A stretch of 61,579 bases of DNA from the NCBI GenBank assembly GCA_016839875.1, contig JAEOTK010000291.1, positions 1-61,579 of the forward strand, written 5' to 3'. The notes beneath the pieces were generated by a model. That model was not told where the DNA came from. It ran no database searches and saw only the letters and a list, made by a program, of their open reading frames with translations. A program made the position numbers and the translations under genes. Of this stretch, positions 1 through 12,013 are shown piece by piece (position 1 is the first letter of the stretch; each line of letters starts with the position of its first letter). This stretch comes from Candidatus Heimdallarchaeota archaeon (GTDB lineage: Archaea; Asgardarchaeota; Heimdallarchaeia; Heimdallarchaeales; Heimdallarchaeaceae).

Positions 1-536
1 AAATCAAGCTGTTCAACACTTGGTACTTTGTAAGGAGACAAGAGATTCTTTGCTGCTATACCTTTTTTTGATGTAAGTATATCATGGTGTTTCATTAGCG
101 CCTTTGCCTTTGCAACTAGGATATCCTTCTGATTAACAATTTTAACAATGTCTCCCTTTCTGACCTTATTTGCCCTTTTAACACCTGGTACAAATACATC
201 TGATCCTTGATAAACCATCTCTGCTGCCCTATTTTCAACAACTATCTCCTTCGAAGCTTCTATATCGTCTAGATTGTAGCTTCCTTTAGGTTTGCTTACT
301 ATCAGATTTGGAAAATCTTTGTGAATACATGCTTCATACTCTTTCTCATGAAGTGTTTCCAATATAGTATCAGTTACGGTTAAATTCTCAAAAATGTGTA
401 TTGTGTAATCTTCCATTGGAGTGATTATTTTTTCAAGATATTGTGAAGCTAAGGATTTTCCAAATAAGTCAAACAAGTACTGTCGCAGTTCTTCATGCAT
501 TAATGGAATACTTGGTTTCACAGTATCATTTTTCAT
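1..536 (-). CDS. PUA-domain RNA methyltransferase, NSUN6-like, N-terminal part
   Basis: The gene runs off the left edge, so only about 178 N-terminal residues are visible, starting at the ATG 536-534. A helical N-terminal segment (LRQYLFDLFG) is followed at about residues 90-165 by a PUA-like stretch (VYQGSDVFVPGVKRANKVRKGDIVKI), and then GIAAKNLLSPYKVPS. This order matches the N-terminal half of NSUN6-type cytosine-5 RNA methyltransferases as I remember them, where a PUA domain precedes the SAM-binding catalytic domain. The catalytic domain and its cysteines lie outside the window, so the enzyme call is an inference; another PUA protein is possible. The gene is transcribed in the same direction as the tRNA-Leu just upstream of it. 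Confidence 0.55.
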   Translation of the reverse strand, partial: MKNDTVKPSIPLMHEELRQYLFDLFGKSLASQYLEKIITPMEDYTIHIFENLTVTDTILETLHEKEYEACIHKDFPNLIVSKPKGSYNLDDIEASKEIVVENRAAEMVYQGSDVFVPGVKRANKVRKGDIVKIVNQKDILVAKAKALMKHHDILTSKKGIAAKNLLSPYKVPSVEQLD

Positions 537-585
537 CTTACTTTATTTGAAATTCGAAATTAAAAACAATTGCGTTTCTGAATGG

Positions 586-697
586 TGCGGGGAGGGAGAC
601 TCGAACTCCCGAACCACTAAGGACTAGAACCTGAATCTAGCGCCGTGTTGGCAAGCTAGCAATTACACTTTGCTTTTGACCACTTGGCTATCCCCGC
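586..697 (-). tRNA. tRNA-Leu(CAG) with a 30-nt D-arm intron
   Basis: The 7-bp acceptor stem pairs GCGGGGA (697-691) with TCCCCGC. The anticodon stem CTAGA/TCTAG encloses the loop TTCAGGT, giving anticodon CAG. A long variable arm and a T-arm with GGTTCGGGAGTTCGA are present, and CCA is encoded at 585-583. Compared with tRNA-Leu(GAG) at 25409-25490, the sequence is collinear except for 30 extra bases between GGTCAAA and GGCGCTAGA in the D-arm (645-674). That is a non-canonical intron position. The excision points follow from this comparison and from restoring the GCC/GGC D-stem. Confidence 0.9.
645..674 (-). other. Non-canonical tRNA intron (D-arm)
   Basis: This 30-nt insertion interrupts the tRNA-Leu(CAG) D-arm. 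It contains AGCAA and TTGCT arms that can pair, as well as GTGT and ACAC ends that can pair. Removing it restores a D-arm nearly identical to that of tRNA-Leu(GAG) in this window. I could not settle one bulge-helix-bulge fold by eye. Confidence 0.8.
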
Positions 698-805
698 CTT
701 AAACTTGTTAAATTTGAGAAGGGATTCTCTGAACGTTCTTCATTCTGACAAGATATATAAACCATTGTATCTTATTTCTCTTACTGGACCTTAGTCGTGA
801 TTTTT

Positions 806-2092
806 ATGAGTTTGAGACCCTATCTTGATTCTCTTCGCAAAGCTGATTTACTTATTGAAATTAATGAAAAAGTTAAACTGAATGATGAGATAACACATCA
901 CCTTCAACTTAATAATGGCAAAGCTGTTCTGTTTAATGATATAGAAGATTCAGATTATCCTTTAGTAGGTAACATTCTTTCTTCTCGCGATCAAATTAAA
1001 AAAGCTCTAAATGAAGAAGTGAATTATTTAGATGTTTTTCAACACGCTCTTGTTCATCCTGTAGAACCTACTGAAAGTGATAAGAGTTTAACTTTTCAAA
1101 ACGATAAATCTGCAGACTTATCCTCTCTCCCTATCCCCCACTTCTTCCCTAGTGATGGTGGTAAATACCTAACTTCAGGAATTGTTTTTGCTCAATTCCC
1201 TTCAACTAAGATTTCTAACACCAGTATTCACCGCATTATGATTCTTAATTCTACTCAAGGTGCAATCCGTATCGTTCCTCGAGATTTGCATAATATTTAT
1301 TCTGCTAATTGTAAAGAGGGATTAGATACTCCTATTGCTGTTGTTGTCGGTTACCATCCTGCTTTAGCTTTAGCCGCTTCTTGTCCTACATCTTCTGGAG
1401 TTTCTGAATTACCTATTGCCAACGCTCTTATGCACAACTCTTTGTTTCTCTCTAAAACTCCCAAATATGGAATTGCTGTTCCTTCTGATGTTGAATTCAT
1501 TTTAGAAGGTCGAATTCTTGCTTCTGAAGAAACTGCTGAAGGTCCTTTTGTTGATATCACTGGTACTTCTGATGATGTTCGTCAGCAGCCTATTATTGAC
1601 TTTGAGCGCATTTATCACCGCGACAACCCTCTTTTCCAAACCATTCTTCCTGCCTATGATGAGCATTTCATCCTTATGGGCTTTCCCCGCGAGGTTAAGA
1701 TTCACAATCATGTCAGTTCTCTTGTCCCTAATGTTCATGGCGTTTATCTTACTCCTGGTGGTAGCGGTTGGCTCCACGCTGTCATCTCTATCACTCCTCA
1801 GAACGACGGTGATGGTAAAACTGTTGGTTTAGCTGCTCTTGAAGCCCATCCTTCTCTCAAGTGGTGCACAGTTGTAGACGAGGACATAGACATCTACAAT
1901 AGGATGGCTGTCGAATGGGCAACAATTACTAGAGCAGGAGCAGAGGACATAACCATAATAGAGAAGGCAAGAGGATCATCACTAGATCCATCAAGAAACA
2001 GGGAAGACAATACAACAATAAAAGTAATAGTGGATGCAACAAAGAAAGGAGAGAAGGAGAAGAGAGGATACGAGAGAATAATACCGTTTTAG
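806..2092 (+). CDS. ubiD: UbiD-family decarboxylase
   Basis: The protein of about 428 residues has the UbiD layout: an N-terminal domain, a NTSIHRIMIL segment matching the metal/prFMN-binding region, EGPFVDITG near residue 245 in the catalytic glutamate region, and a C-terminal WCTVVDEDIDIYN segment. UbiD enzymes use prenylated FMN for reversible non-oxidative decarboxylation. In archaea, UbiD homologues include the anhydromevalonate-phosphate decarboxylase of the modified mevalonate route, a plausible role here but not provable from sequence alone. The second acidic residue of the motif is Asp rather than Glu. The ATG at 806 is preferred to an in-frame GTG at 797. Codon use switches abruptly near 1860, from pyrimidine-ending CCT/CTT/TCT to AGA, ATA, GAC and GAG. 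Confidence 0.9.
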   Translation: MSLRPYLDSLRKADLLIEINEKVKLNDEITHHLQLNNGKAVLFNDIEDSDYPLVGNILSSRDQIKKALNEEVNYLDVFQHALVHPVEPTESDKSLTFQNDKSADLSSLPIPHFFPSDGGKYLTSGIVFAQFPSTKISNTSIHRIMILNSTQGAIRIVPRDLHNIYSANCKEGLDTPIAVVVGYHPALALAASCPTSSGVSELPIANALMHNSLFLSKTPKYGIAVPSDVEFILEGRILASEETAEGPFVDITGTSDDVRQQPIIDFERIYHRDNPLFQTILPAYDEHFILMGFPREVKIHNHVSSLVPNVHGVYLTPGGSGWLHAVISITPQNDGDGKTVGLAALEAHPSLKWCTVVDEDIDIYNRMAVEWATITRAGAEDITIIEKARGSSLDPSRNREDNTTIKVIVDATKKGEKEKRGYERIIPF

Positions 2093-2134
2093 GAGAAAAA
2101 AAAGGAGAAATCGGAAAGAAACAAAGCGTGCAAA

Positions 2135-2173
2135 AATCTTACCACATAAATAAATGTATCTTGTGGTAAGATT
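2135..2173. repeat. 12-bp perfect inverted repeat
   Basis: The arms AATCTTACCACA (2135-2146) and TGTGGTAAGATT (2162-2173) are exact reverse complements around a 15-nt loop. The repeat sits between the ubiD stop and the glyA promoter. It could form a transcript hairpin at the ubiD 3' end or be a dyad operator. A short T-run (2186-2192) follows about 12 nt downstream. Confidence 0.75.
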
Positions 2174-2215
2174 CTTGGAACTGTGTTTTTTTGCGATTAG
2201 TGTGCTTGAATAAAA

Positions 2216-2224
2216 TATTTAAAG
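2216..2224 (+). promoter_or_regulatory. TATA box of glyA
   Basis: TATTTAAAG lies about 33-41 nt upstream of the glyA ATG at 2257, with an A-rich BRE-like stretch before it. A Shine-Dalgarno-like GAGGT is at 2246-2250. The geometry implies a very short leader. Confidence 0.6.
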
Positions 2225-2256
2225 AAAACTCTGTGATATTCATTTGAGGTTAAATA

Positions 2257-3585
2257 ATGAATTTGATGAATGATGTATCAGACATTGATCCTGAGATTGC
2301 AGATGCTGTTTTAAGAGAGTTAAAACGTCAGGAAGAAGGCATAGAACTTATCCCATCTGAAAATTATACTTACAAAGCTGTTCTTCAGACTATGGGTAGT
2401 GTTTTTACAAACAAATATTCAGAAGGATATCCTAAGAAAAGATATTATGGTGGAAATGAGATAGTTGATGAAGTTGAAATACTTGCAATAGAACGTGCAA
2501 AGGAGCTCTTTGGTTGTGAGCATGCGAATGTTCAACCATATTCTGGTTCTCCTGCAAATCAAGCTGTTTTCTTTGCATTATTAAATCTAAAGGACAAATT
2601 TCTGGGTTTCAGTCTAACATCTGGAGGACATCTTACCCATGGAAGTCATGTAAACTTCTCGGGAAAGAACTATGTTTGTGTTAGTTATGATGTGGATAAA
2701 GAAACAGAAATGCTAGATATGGAAAGCATCCGTAAGCTAGCAATAGAAGAAAAACCAAAAATGATTATCTCAGGATTAACAGCTTATCCTCGGGAAATTG
2801 ATTTTAAAGCATTTGATGAGATTTCTGAAGAAGTTGATGCATACCATTTAGCTGACATTTCACATATAGCTGGTTTAGTAGTGGGTGATGCTCATCCAAG
2901 TCCTGTCCCATATGCAGATGTAGTTACAACTACAACTCACAAAAGCTTAAGGGGACCACGTGGAGCAATAATAATGTGCAAGATGGAAGATAAATTACAT
3001 GAAAAATATCATCCAAATAAAAAGACAAAAAATGGAGAGCCTTTCACCCTTGCACGTTTAATAGATTCAGCTGTATTTCCTGGTCTGCAAGGAGGTCCTC
3101 ACGATCACACTACTGCTGCTAAAGCTGTAGCATTTAGAGAAGCTCTTAAACCAGAATTTAAGGAATACGCTAAACAGATTGTTAAAAATGCCAAGGTTCT
3201 AGCAGATGAATTGATGGCTCTTGACATAAAACTGGTAACAAATGGAACAGATAACCACTTAATACTCATTGATTTGCGACCTGAAGATCTGATAGGAAAA
3301 GGCGGACTTATCCAAAATGCCTTAGATGAAGCAGGAATTACATTGAATAAAAATACAGTTCCATATGAACCTTCAAGTCCTTTCAACCCATCAGGACTCA
3401 GATTGGGTACTCCAGCAATTACTTCTAGAGGAATGAAAGAATCCGAAATGAAGGTTATAGCGGAAGGCTTAGCAAAAGTCATAAAATCCAAGGGAGATTC
3501 AGCGGTAAGTGCTAAAATCAAACAAGAAATTTTAGAACTTACAAAACAATTTCCATTGTATCCTGGATTATCTATTCTTAAATAA
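2257..3585 (+). CDS. glyA: Serine hydroxymethyltransferase
   Basis: The 442-residue, full-length fold-type I PLP enzyme interconverts serine and glycine while loading one-carbon units onto a tetrahydropterin/folate carrier in the cytosol. Visible family motifs are [10 protein letters not shown] near the N-terminus, the PLP-lysine segment [14 protein letters not shown] (Lys near residue 229), and the [11 protein letters not shown] segment. The start ATG is supported by GAGGT six bases upstream and a TATA box at 2216-2224. folD lies nearby on the opposite strand with one gene between, so this region supplies folate-linked one-carbon metabolism. Nothing about the protein appears degenerate. Confidence 0.97.
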   Translation: MNLMNDVSDIDPEIADAVLRELKRQEEGIELIPSENYTYKAVLQTMGSVFTNKYSEGYPKKRYYGGNEIVDEVEILAIERAKELFGCEHANVQPYSGSPANQAVFFALLNLKDKFLGFSLTSGGHLTHGSHVNFSGKNYVCVSYDVDKETEMLDMESIRKLAIEEKPKMIISGLTAYPREIDFKAFDEISEEVDAYHLADISHIAGLVVGDAHPSPVPYADVVTTTTHKSLRGPRGAIIMCKMEDKLHEKYHPNKKTKNGEPFTLARLIDSAVFPGLQGGPHDHTTAAKAVAFREALKPEFKEYAKQIVKNAKVLADELMALDIKLVTNGTDNHLILIDLRPEDLIGKGGLIQNALDEAGITLNKNTVPYEPSSPFNPSGLRLGTPAITSRGMKESEMKVIAEGLAKVIKSKGDSAVSAKIKQEILELTKQFPLYPGLSILK

Positions 3586-3612
3586 ATCAAGATTTAGAGG
3601 TTTAACCCTCTT

Positions 3613-3957
3613 CTATTCTTTTTCTTCTACAGTTAATTCATGCTCAATTCTATCGATAATTTTCAATAATAGCTCATTTGAAGTATCTTCCAAATTAAAA
3701 GAAATTAAAACTAATTTTTGTAATCTTGTTGCTAATCTTTCACCCATCATCCTTACAAAAAGCTCATCTTTGGTGCCTGTAACAAAAAGAGTAGATGCAG
3801 GCATGACAGATGTACTTGGAACTGAAATCCCAAAAACACCCAGACTAGGCGTTTCTTCATAGATATAAATAGAGATTGCATTATCTAGAGTGACTATAAT
3901 TGTTTCAAATTTACGTTCATCAATTTCAAAGCTGATAGATTTAGAAAATTCACTCAT
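3613..3957 (-). CDS. PAC3/PAC4-like proteasome assembly chaperone (putative)
   Basis: The 114-residue soluble protein has a beta-rich N-terminal half (ETIIVTLDNAISIYIYEE, then SLGVFGISVPS), then the segment TLFVTGTKDELFVRMMGERL, strands LVLISFNL and a C-terminal helix. The order of strands followed by a G-x-D-E/D-like turn and helix resembles eukaryotic proteasome assembly chaperones 3 and 4 as I remember them. This is a pattern judgement, not a search result. A role with 20S proteasome alpha-ring assembly would fit the PAC2-family gene at 17956-18699. It lies between convergent glyA and upstream folD. No strong Shine-Dalgarno is visible, so it may be leaderless. Confidence 0.5.
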   Translation of the reverse strand: MSEFSKSISFEIDERKFETIIVTLDNAISIYIYEETPSLGVFGISVPSTSVMPASTLFVTGTKDELFVRMMGERLATRLQKLVLISFNLEDTSNELLLKIIDRIEHELTVEEKE

Positions 3958-4015
3958 AATTAATAGATTAACTGCTTAGTCTATTAATCTTATCTAGGTG
4001 TAATTTGGGGACAAT

Positions 4016-4969
4016 TCAGTCAACACAGAATCCTGTTTCACCAATTGTATTATAATTAGCATAATACTCTTTTAAGCAATCTAATCTTTCATCATTCTTC
4101 CTTGCTTGTTTAAGTTCAAAAGCCATTAACAAATTGCTTGCAAGCATGCAAACAGTTGCAGGACCACTTCCTCCAGGAACTGGAGATATATAACTTGCAG
4201 TTCCCTTTAAATCATCAAAATCTACATCTCCAATTAATTTTCCATCCTCAAAGTTTACTCCTACATCTATAACCACTGCATTTTCCTTTATCATACCTTT
4301 TCTAATCAAATGAGGGCGTCCTACAGCAGCTATTAGAACATCAGCTTTTTGAGTATGTTCTTCCAGGTTTTTTGTCCTAGAATGACAGATGGTAACAGTA
4401 GCATTTTCTTTAAGCAGAAGATGAGACATAGGTTTTCCTACAATCATGCTTCTACCAACTACAACAGCATGTTTACCTTCTAATGGAATTTGATAATATT
4501 TTAGAAGAGCCAAAGCACCTAAAGCAGTGGCTGGAACTAGATTAGGAAGAGCTTTTGCCCATGCATAAACGTTTTCAGGAGATAATCCTTCAACATCTTT
4601 ACTTGGATCTATGCTTTCAATAATAGTATCTGTGTCTATATGAGATGGTAAAGGCATCTGGACTAGTATACCGTCAATTGTTTCATCATTATTTTGTTCA
4701 TTAATGAAATCTAGAAGTTCTTGTTGTGAAATGTCTTGAGGAAGACGAAAAACTTCAGATTCTACGCAGAGTTTTGAGAAAAATCTTTCTTTCAGTTTTA
4801 TGTATGATTCAGATGCAGGGTTTGTTCCAACTAATATTGTGGATAATTTTGGAAGTTTTTTGTATAATTCTGTAAAGATACTACATCTTGGTATCAGTAC
4901 TTTTTCTAAATATTCTTGCGAGAACAATCTCCCATCTATTTTTTTTGAAGAATCATCTATCTCATTCAT
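4016..4969 (-). CDS. folD: Methylene-tetrahydrofolate dehydrogenase/cyclohydrolase
   Basis: The protein of about 317 residues is a bifunctional enzyme interconverting methylene-, methenyl- and formyl-tetrahydrofolate. It shows the catalytic Tyr-x3-Lys context in SESYIKLKERF, the GILVQMPLP signature, the Rossmann segment VVGRSMIVGKPMSHLL and the C-terminal PVPGGSGPATVCML motif. The ATG at 4969 is chosen; an in-frame GTG at 4978 would add three residues. It is somewhat longer than a typical FolD because of a C-terminal tail ending GETGFCVD. Together with glyA it forms a local one-carbon metabolism pair, although the two are on opposite strands. Confidence 0.95.
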   Translation of the reverse strand: MNEIDDSSKKIDGRLFSQEYLEKVLIPRCSIFTELYKKLPKLSTILVGTNPASESYIKLKERFFSKLCVESEVFRLPQDISQQELLDFINEQNNDETIDGILVQMPLPSHIDTDTIIESIDPSKDVEGLSPENVYAWAKALPNLVPATALGALALLKYYQIPLEGKHAVVVGRSMIVGKPMSHLLLKENATVTICHSRTKNLEEHTQKADVLIAAVGRPHLIRKGMIKENAVVIDVGVNFEDGKLIGDVDFDDLKGTASYISPVPGGSGPATVCMLASNLLMAFELKQARKNDERLDCLKEYYANYNTIGETGFCVD

Positions 4970-5113
4970 TGTTTTCACGTTCTGTTTTTATGATTCATGA
5001 ACCAGTTAATAAATTCTAAGAATTTACATTTTTTTCTGAGGAATCTATCGATTTATTCAATTAACTATTCTCTAGAAAGAATAAATTTCATTAAAAGGAA
5101 AATTTAGGTTAAA

Positions 5114-5131
5114 AATCAAAAGGTTTTTATC
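5114..5131 (+). promoter_or_regulatory. BRE/TATA promoter of rpoA1
   Basis: AATCAAAAGGTTTTTATC is a purine-rich BRE followed by a T-rich TATA element, about 86 nt upstream of the rpoA1 ATG. Near-identical elements precede rps12 and eif5A, and one precedes EF-1alpha. Confidence 0.55.
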
Positions 5132-5216
5132 AACTAGAAAGGGAAAAGGGATAAGATTACTACACTAGTGCAAGGTAGAGTAGAGATTCAAATAATTTTT
5201 GAGGTTAAAAAATAGA

Positions 5217-9115
<3,899 letters not shown>

Positions 9116-9198
9116 TCTCATTGCGATTATTTCTTTCCTTTAAATTTTATTCTCAATTACTTCTTATCCACTAGTTATTGTGGTTACTATGTGTATGA

Positions 9199-9217
9199 AA
9201 TCAAAAGTTTTTTAATA
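9199..9217 (+). promoter_or_regulatory. BRE/TATA promoter of rps12
   Basis: AATCAAAAGTTTTTTAATA matches the rpoA1 element closely and lies about 70 nt upstream of the rps12 ATG. It implies that rps12 has its own promoter rather than depending on read-through from rpoA2. Confidence 0.6.
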
Positions 9218-9285
9218 AAAACCAAGAGCGAAAACTTGAAAGAAAAAATAATCAGCACCAAGCTCTGATTAGAAAGTGATTAACA

Positions 9286-9729
9286 ATGACAGGTTCAAAA
9301 AGTCCCAAAGGGGAATTTGCAGCAAGAAAATTGAAAAATAAAAGAAAACATTTTCGCTGGAAAGATATACATTACAAAAGAAGAATGCTTAGATTAGACA
9401 AAAAAACAGATCCTTTAGAAGGTGCTCCTGCTGCAAGAGGTATTGTTGTTGAAAAATACGGAGTTGAGAGTAAGCAACCAAACTCAGCAATGAGAAAGTG
9501 TGTTAGAGTCAGACTTACAAAAAATGCTAAACAAGTTGGTGCATTTGTTCCACATGATGGAGGTCTTCTCTATATTGATGAACACGATGAAGTAGTTGTT
9601 TGTAGTATTGGTGGAGCTCAAAAAGGTGCAATGGGTGATATCCCAGGTGTTAAGTGGCAAGTCACACATGTAAATGGTGTTGCTCTTAATCAGATTGTCA
9701 TAGGTCGAAAAGCTAAACCGCAAAGATAA
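9286..9729 (+). CDS. rps12: 30S ribosomal protein uS12
   Basis: This 147-residue protein of the small-subunit decoding centre shows the family signature [15 protein letters not shown] near residue 65 and FVPHDGGL, followed by the [15 protein letters not shown] region. The length fits archaeal/eukaryotic uS12, which carries the N-terminal basic extension seen here ([15 protein letters not shown]). rps7, the usual downstream partner in archaeal str operons, is not in the window; eif5A follows with its own promoter. The start ATG is preceded by GAAAGTGATTAACA, a weak ribosome-binding context. Confidence 0.97.
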   Translation: MTGSKSPKGEFAARKLKNKRKHFRWKDIHYKRRMLRLDKKTDPLEGAPAARGIVVEKYGVESKQPNSAMRKCVRVRLTKNAKQVGAFVPHDGGLLYIDEHDEVVVCSIGGAQKGAMGDIPGVKWQVTHVNGVALNQIVIGRKAKPQR

Positions 9730-9829
9730 ACTGTCACTCTTCTTTCAAAATTTTCATCTTAAATTTAGTATCGATTCTGTCTCTATAACAGATTGTACTT
9801 TCTATTTTTCTGGATATAAAACCAAAACC

Positions 9830-9848
9830 CTTTAATTGTGCAGTTTCC
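9830..9848 (+). promoter_or_regulatory. BRE/TATA promoter of eif5A
   Basis: AACCAAAACCCTTTAATTG is another copy of the CAAAA-plus-T-rich TATA arrangement, about 50 nt upstream of the eif5A ATG. Confidence 0.55.
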
Positions 9849-9895
9849 TATGCAAATATAGAAACCTCAAAAATTGAGATTAGAGGAGACAACAT

Positions 9896-10300
9896 ATGTC
9901 AGAACAAGATATTAAACCAATTAGAGCGAGTCAAATTAAGGAAGGATTCTATATAGTTCACAATGATGATGTTTATCTTGTCCGTAATATAGAAAAATCA
10001 AAATCTGGAAAGCACGGTCATACTAAGTGTAGAATGAAAATTGAAAATATTTTTACTGGAAGTAAAACAGAAATAGCTATTCCTGGTGATACAAAACTTC
10101 AATCTCCAATAATTGATAAAAGAAGTGCTCAAGTTATATCACTAGGTGGAGACAGTATTCAACTAATGGATCTTGAAACATACGATACTTTTGAAGCAGC
10201 TCTTCCGGATGAAGAAGAAATTAAGAATAAAATTCAGGAAGGCGGAGAAGTCGAATATTGGAATGCCATTGGAAGAAGAAAAGTCATGCGAGTTAAATGA
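9896..10300 (+). CDS. eif5A: Translation initiation factor 5A (aIF5A)
   Basis: The 134-residue protein has the two-domain eIF5A fold: an N-terminal SH3-like domain with the modification loop SKSGKHGHTKC, and a C-terminal OB-fold. Lys39 in GKHG is the expected site for deoxyhypusine/hypusine modification. The factor rescues stalled ribosomes and stimulates peptide bond formation. The ATG is preceded by GAGGAGAC. The protein length is normal for archaea. It sits downstream of rps12 but behind its own promoter-like element. Confidence 0.97.
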   Translation: MSEQDIKPIRASQIKEGFYIVHNDDVYLVRNIEKSKSGKHGHTKCRMKIENIFTGSKTEIAIPGDTKLQSPIIDKRSAQVISLGGDSIQLMDLETYDTFEAALPDEEEIKNKIQEGGEVEYWNAIGRRKVMRVK

Positions 10301-10405
10301 TTTGAATGGTAAGCTCCTAACCTGACGTTTCACTCTTTTTCATTCTAGTTTAATTTATTCCAGATTAAAATTTAAAACATAAAATATTGTTTTTTAGATT
10401 ATTCT

Positions 10406-10479
10406 GGGCCGATAGATCAGCCTGGTAGATCACTTCGTTCGCAACGAAGAGGCCTCGGGTTCAAATCCCGGTCGGTCCA
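10406..10479 (+). tRNA. tRNA-Ala(CGC)
   Basis: The acceptor stem GGGCCGA pairs with TCGGTCC and includes the G3-U70 wobble pair that marks alanine tRNAs. The anticodon stem CTTCG/CGAAG encloses the loop TTCGCAA, giving anticodon CGC. The T-arm has GGTTCAAAT. CCA is encoded at 10480-10482. No intron is present. Confidence 0.95.
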
Positions 10480-10628
10480 CCAATTCACATATCCCAAACT
10501 AGTCAGAAAATAAAACACAAAAGGCAATTAGAAGCCATAAAACCATTTTTGTCGTTATTTTAGATGAGAGCAAAAAGATTAAAAGGTTGTAATATCAATT
10601 AAACAATAGGTAATATAGAGGAATCGCC

Positions 10629-12005
10629 ATGAGAGACGTTCTAAACTTTGTTAGGACCATTAGGGACCCGATTTATGATGAAATACGAATGACAGATATT
10701 GAGAATAAAATTATAGATACACCTATGTTTCAAAGATTAAGATGGATCAGTCAACTTTCTGGAGTTAGACAAGTCTATCCTTCTGCAATACACTCAAGAT
10801 TTACTCATTGTGTGGGTACAATGCATTTAGCAGGGAGATATGCAGAAGAAGTTTATAGAAAAGATGATGATGTAATAGAGAAAGTCCAAATAGCTCGTAT
10901 TGCGGGTCTGTTGCATGATATAGGTCATGGTCCTTTTAGTCACACATATGACGATGTAGTTTTCAAACGTGTATATCCTGATGCACCTCATGGTCATGAT
11001 GTTCACCGAGATAAAATGGTCAATTCAGAATATCTCAAACCAATACTTGAGGAATTCATAAATCCAGATGAATTAATGAAAGTATGGAATGGAGAGGATT
11101 ACATTCTTCATCCCTTAGTACAAGGAGCTTTAGGTGCGGACAGATTGGATTTTATGTTAAGAGATTCCTTTTTTGCAGGTACTCTTCATTTTGGAATTAT
11201 TGCAGTAAATAGAATTATCAACAACACAACCATCCAGAAGCACCTTGATAAAGAAGCTATACACTACAATTGGAAGTGTTTAGATGATATTTACTCGTCT
11301 CTTATCGGTCGTTTCTTTGAATACAAGAATGTTTATTTTCACAAAACTTCGCGCGCTGCTGATATCACAATTCATGAGATGCTGAGAGAAGCATGTGATC
11401 CCCTAAATCTAATAGAAAGAACCAATGATCTTTCAGAATATATATATCTAAATGAATATACTCTGGTAGGTGAAATCTATTCAAAAGAATCTGAAGAACT
11501 TACTAAAGCAAAGGCACTTGTAAAAGATCTCTTTGATAGACGACTCTACAAATCAGTTTGGGAAAAGATTATCGATGAATCAACTGCGGAAAATCTTGGT
11601 ATAACAGTGGATGGATTATGTAAACTTACAGCAGAAGAATCATTCATCAAGAGAATAGATCAATATTGTGAAGAAAATGAAGTTGCTTTAGAAAATAAGA
11701 TGAAAATCGATTCAACTTATAGATTATCTACAATCAATGAGCAAGAATTCCAAGCTTCAAATATATACATCTATGACCCTTATGATCGTATTAGACCCGG
11801 AAGTCATTCTTTTACTTTAAATGAAGCACTGAATACAACAACATACATAACTACGTTCTCAGGACCACGAGCATATCGTTCTTTGTTTACTCTTGTAAGA
11901 GTTTATGCTCATCCAAATGATTCAGAAACAGTTTCTAAAATATGGAAGGAAATTCGACCTAAAGTTGATGACAAAGAACCAGATGTTTCTGTAACTTCGT
12001 ATTAA
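10629..12005 (+). CDS. HD-domain phosphohydrolase, SAMHD1-like
   Basis: The 458-residue soluble protein carries the HD metal-binding motif: SRFTHCVGT (His60), LLHDIGHGPFSH (His96-Asp97) and, further on, LGADRLDFMLRDS, which supplies the last Asp. This arrangement belongs to the SAMHD1/YdhJ-like subgroup of HD proteins, often dNTP or NTP triphosphohydrolases. The exact substrate cannot be read from sequence. The C-terminal third (from about residue 290) is an accessory domain with SHSFTLNEALN. The ATG is preceded by TATAGAGGAATCGCC, a reasonable ribosome-binding site. It is convergent with the next gene, with only eight bases between. Confidence 0.85.
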   Translation: MRDVLNFVRTIRDPIYDEIRMTDIENKIIDTPMFQRLRWISQLSGVRQVYPSAIHSRFTHCVGTMHLAGRYAEEVYRKDDDVIEKVQIARIAGLLHDIGHGPFSHTYDDVVFKRVYPDAPHGHDVHRDKMVNSEYLKPILEEFINPDELMKVWNGEDYILHPLVQGALGADRLDFMLRDSFFAGTLHFGIIAVNRIINNTTIQKHLDKEAIHYNWKCLDDIYSSLIGRFFEYKNVYFHKTSRAADITIHEMLREACDPLNLIERTNDLSEYIYLNEYTLVGEIYSKESEELTKAKALVKDLFDRRLYKSVWEKIIDESTAENLGITVDGLCKLTAEESFIKRIDQYCEENEVALENKMKIDSTYRLSTINEQEFQASNIYIYDPYDRIRPGSHSFTLNEALNTTTYITTFSGPRAYRSLFTLVRVYAHPNDSETVSKIWKEIRPKVDDKEPDVSVTSY

Positions 12006-12013
12006 TTTTTCAA

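Noticed and set aside
421..627. A plus-strand frame of 68 codons
   Set aside because: It overlaps the PUA-protein gene on the other strand and then runs into tRNA-Leu(CAG), so it is not a gene.
1351..1832. Open frames on both strands inside the ubiD gene
   Set aside because: They are shadows created by the pyrimidine-rich codon use of ubiD; they have no ribosome-binding sites and no recognisable family.
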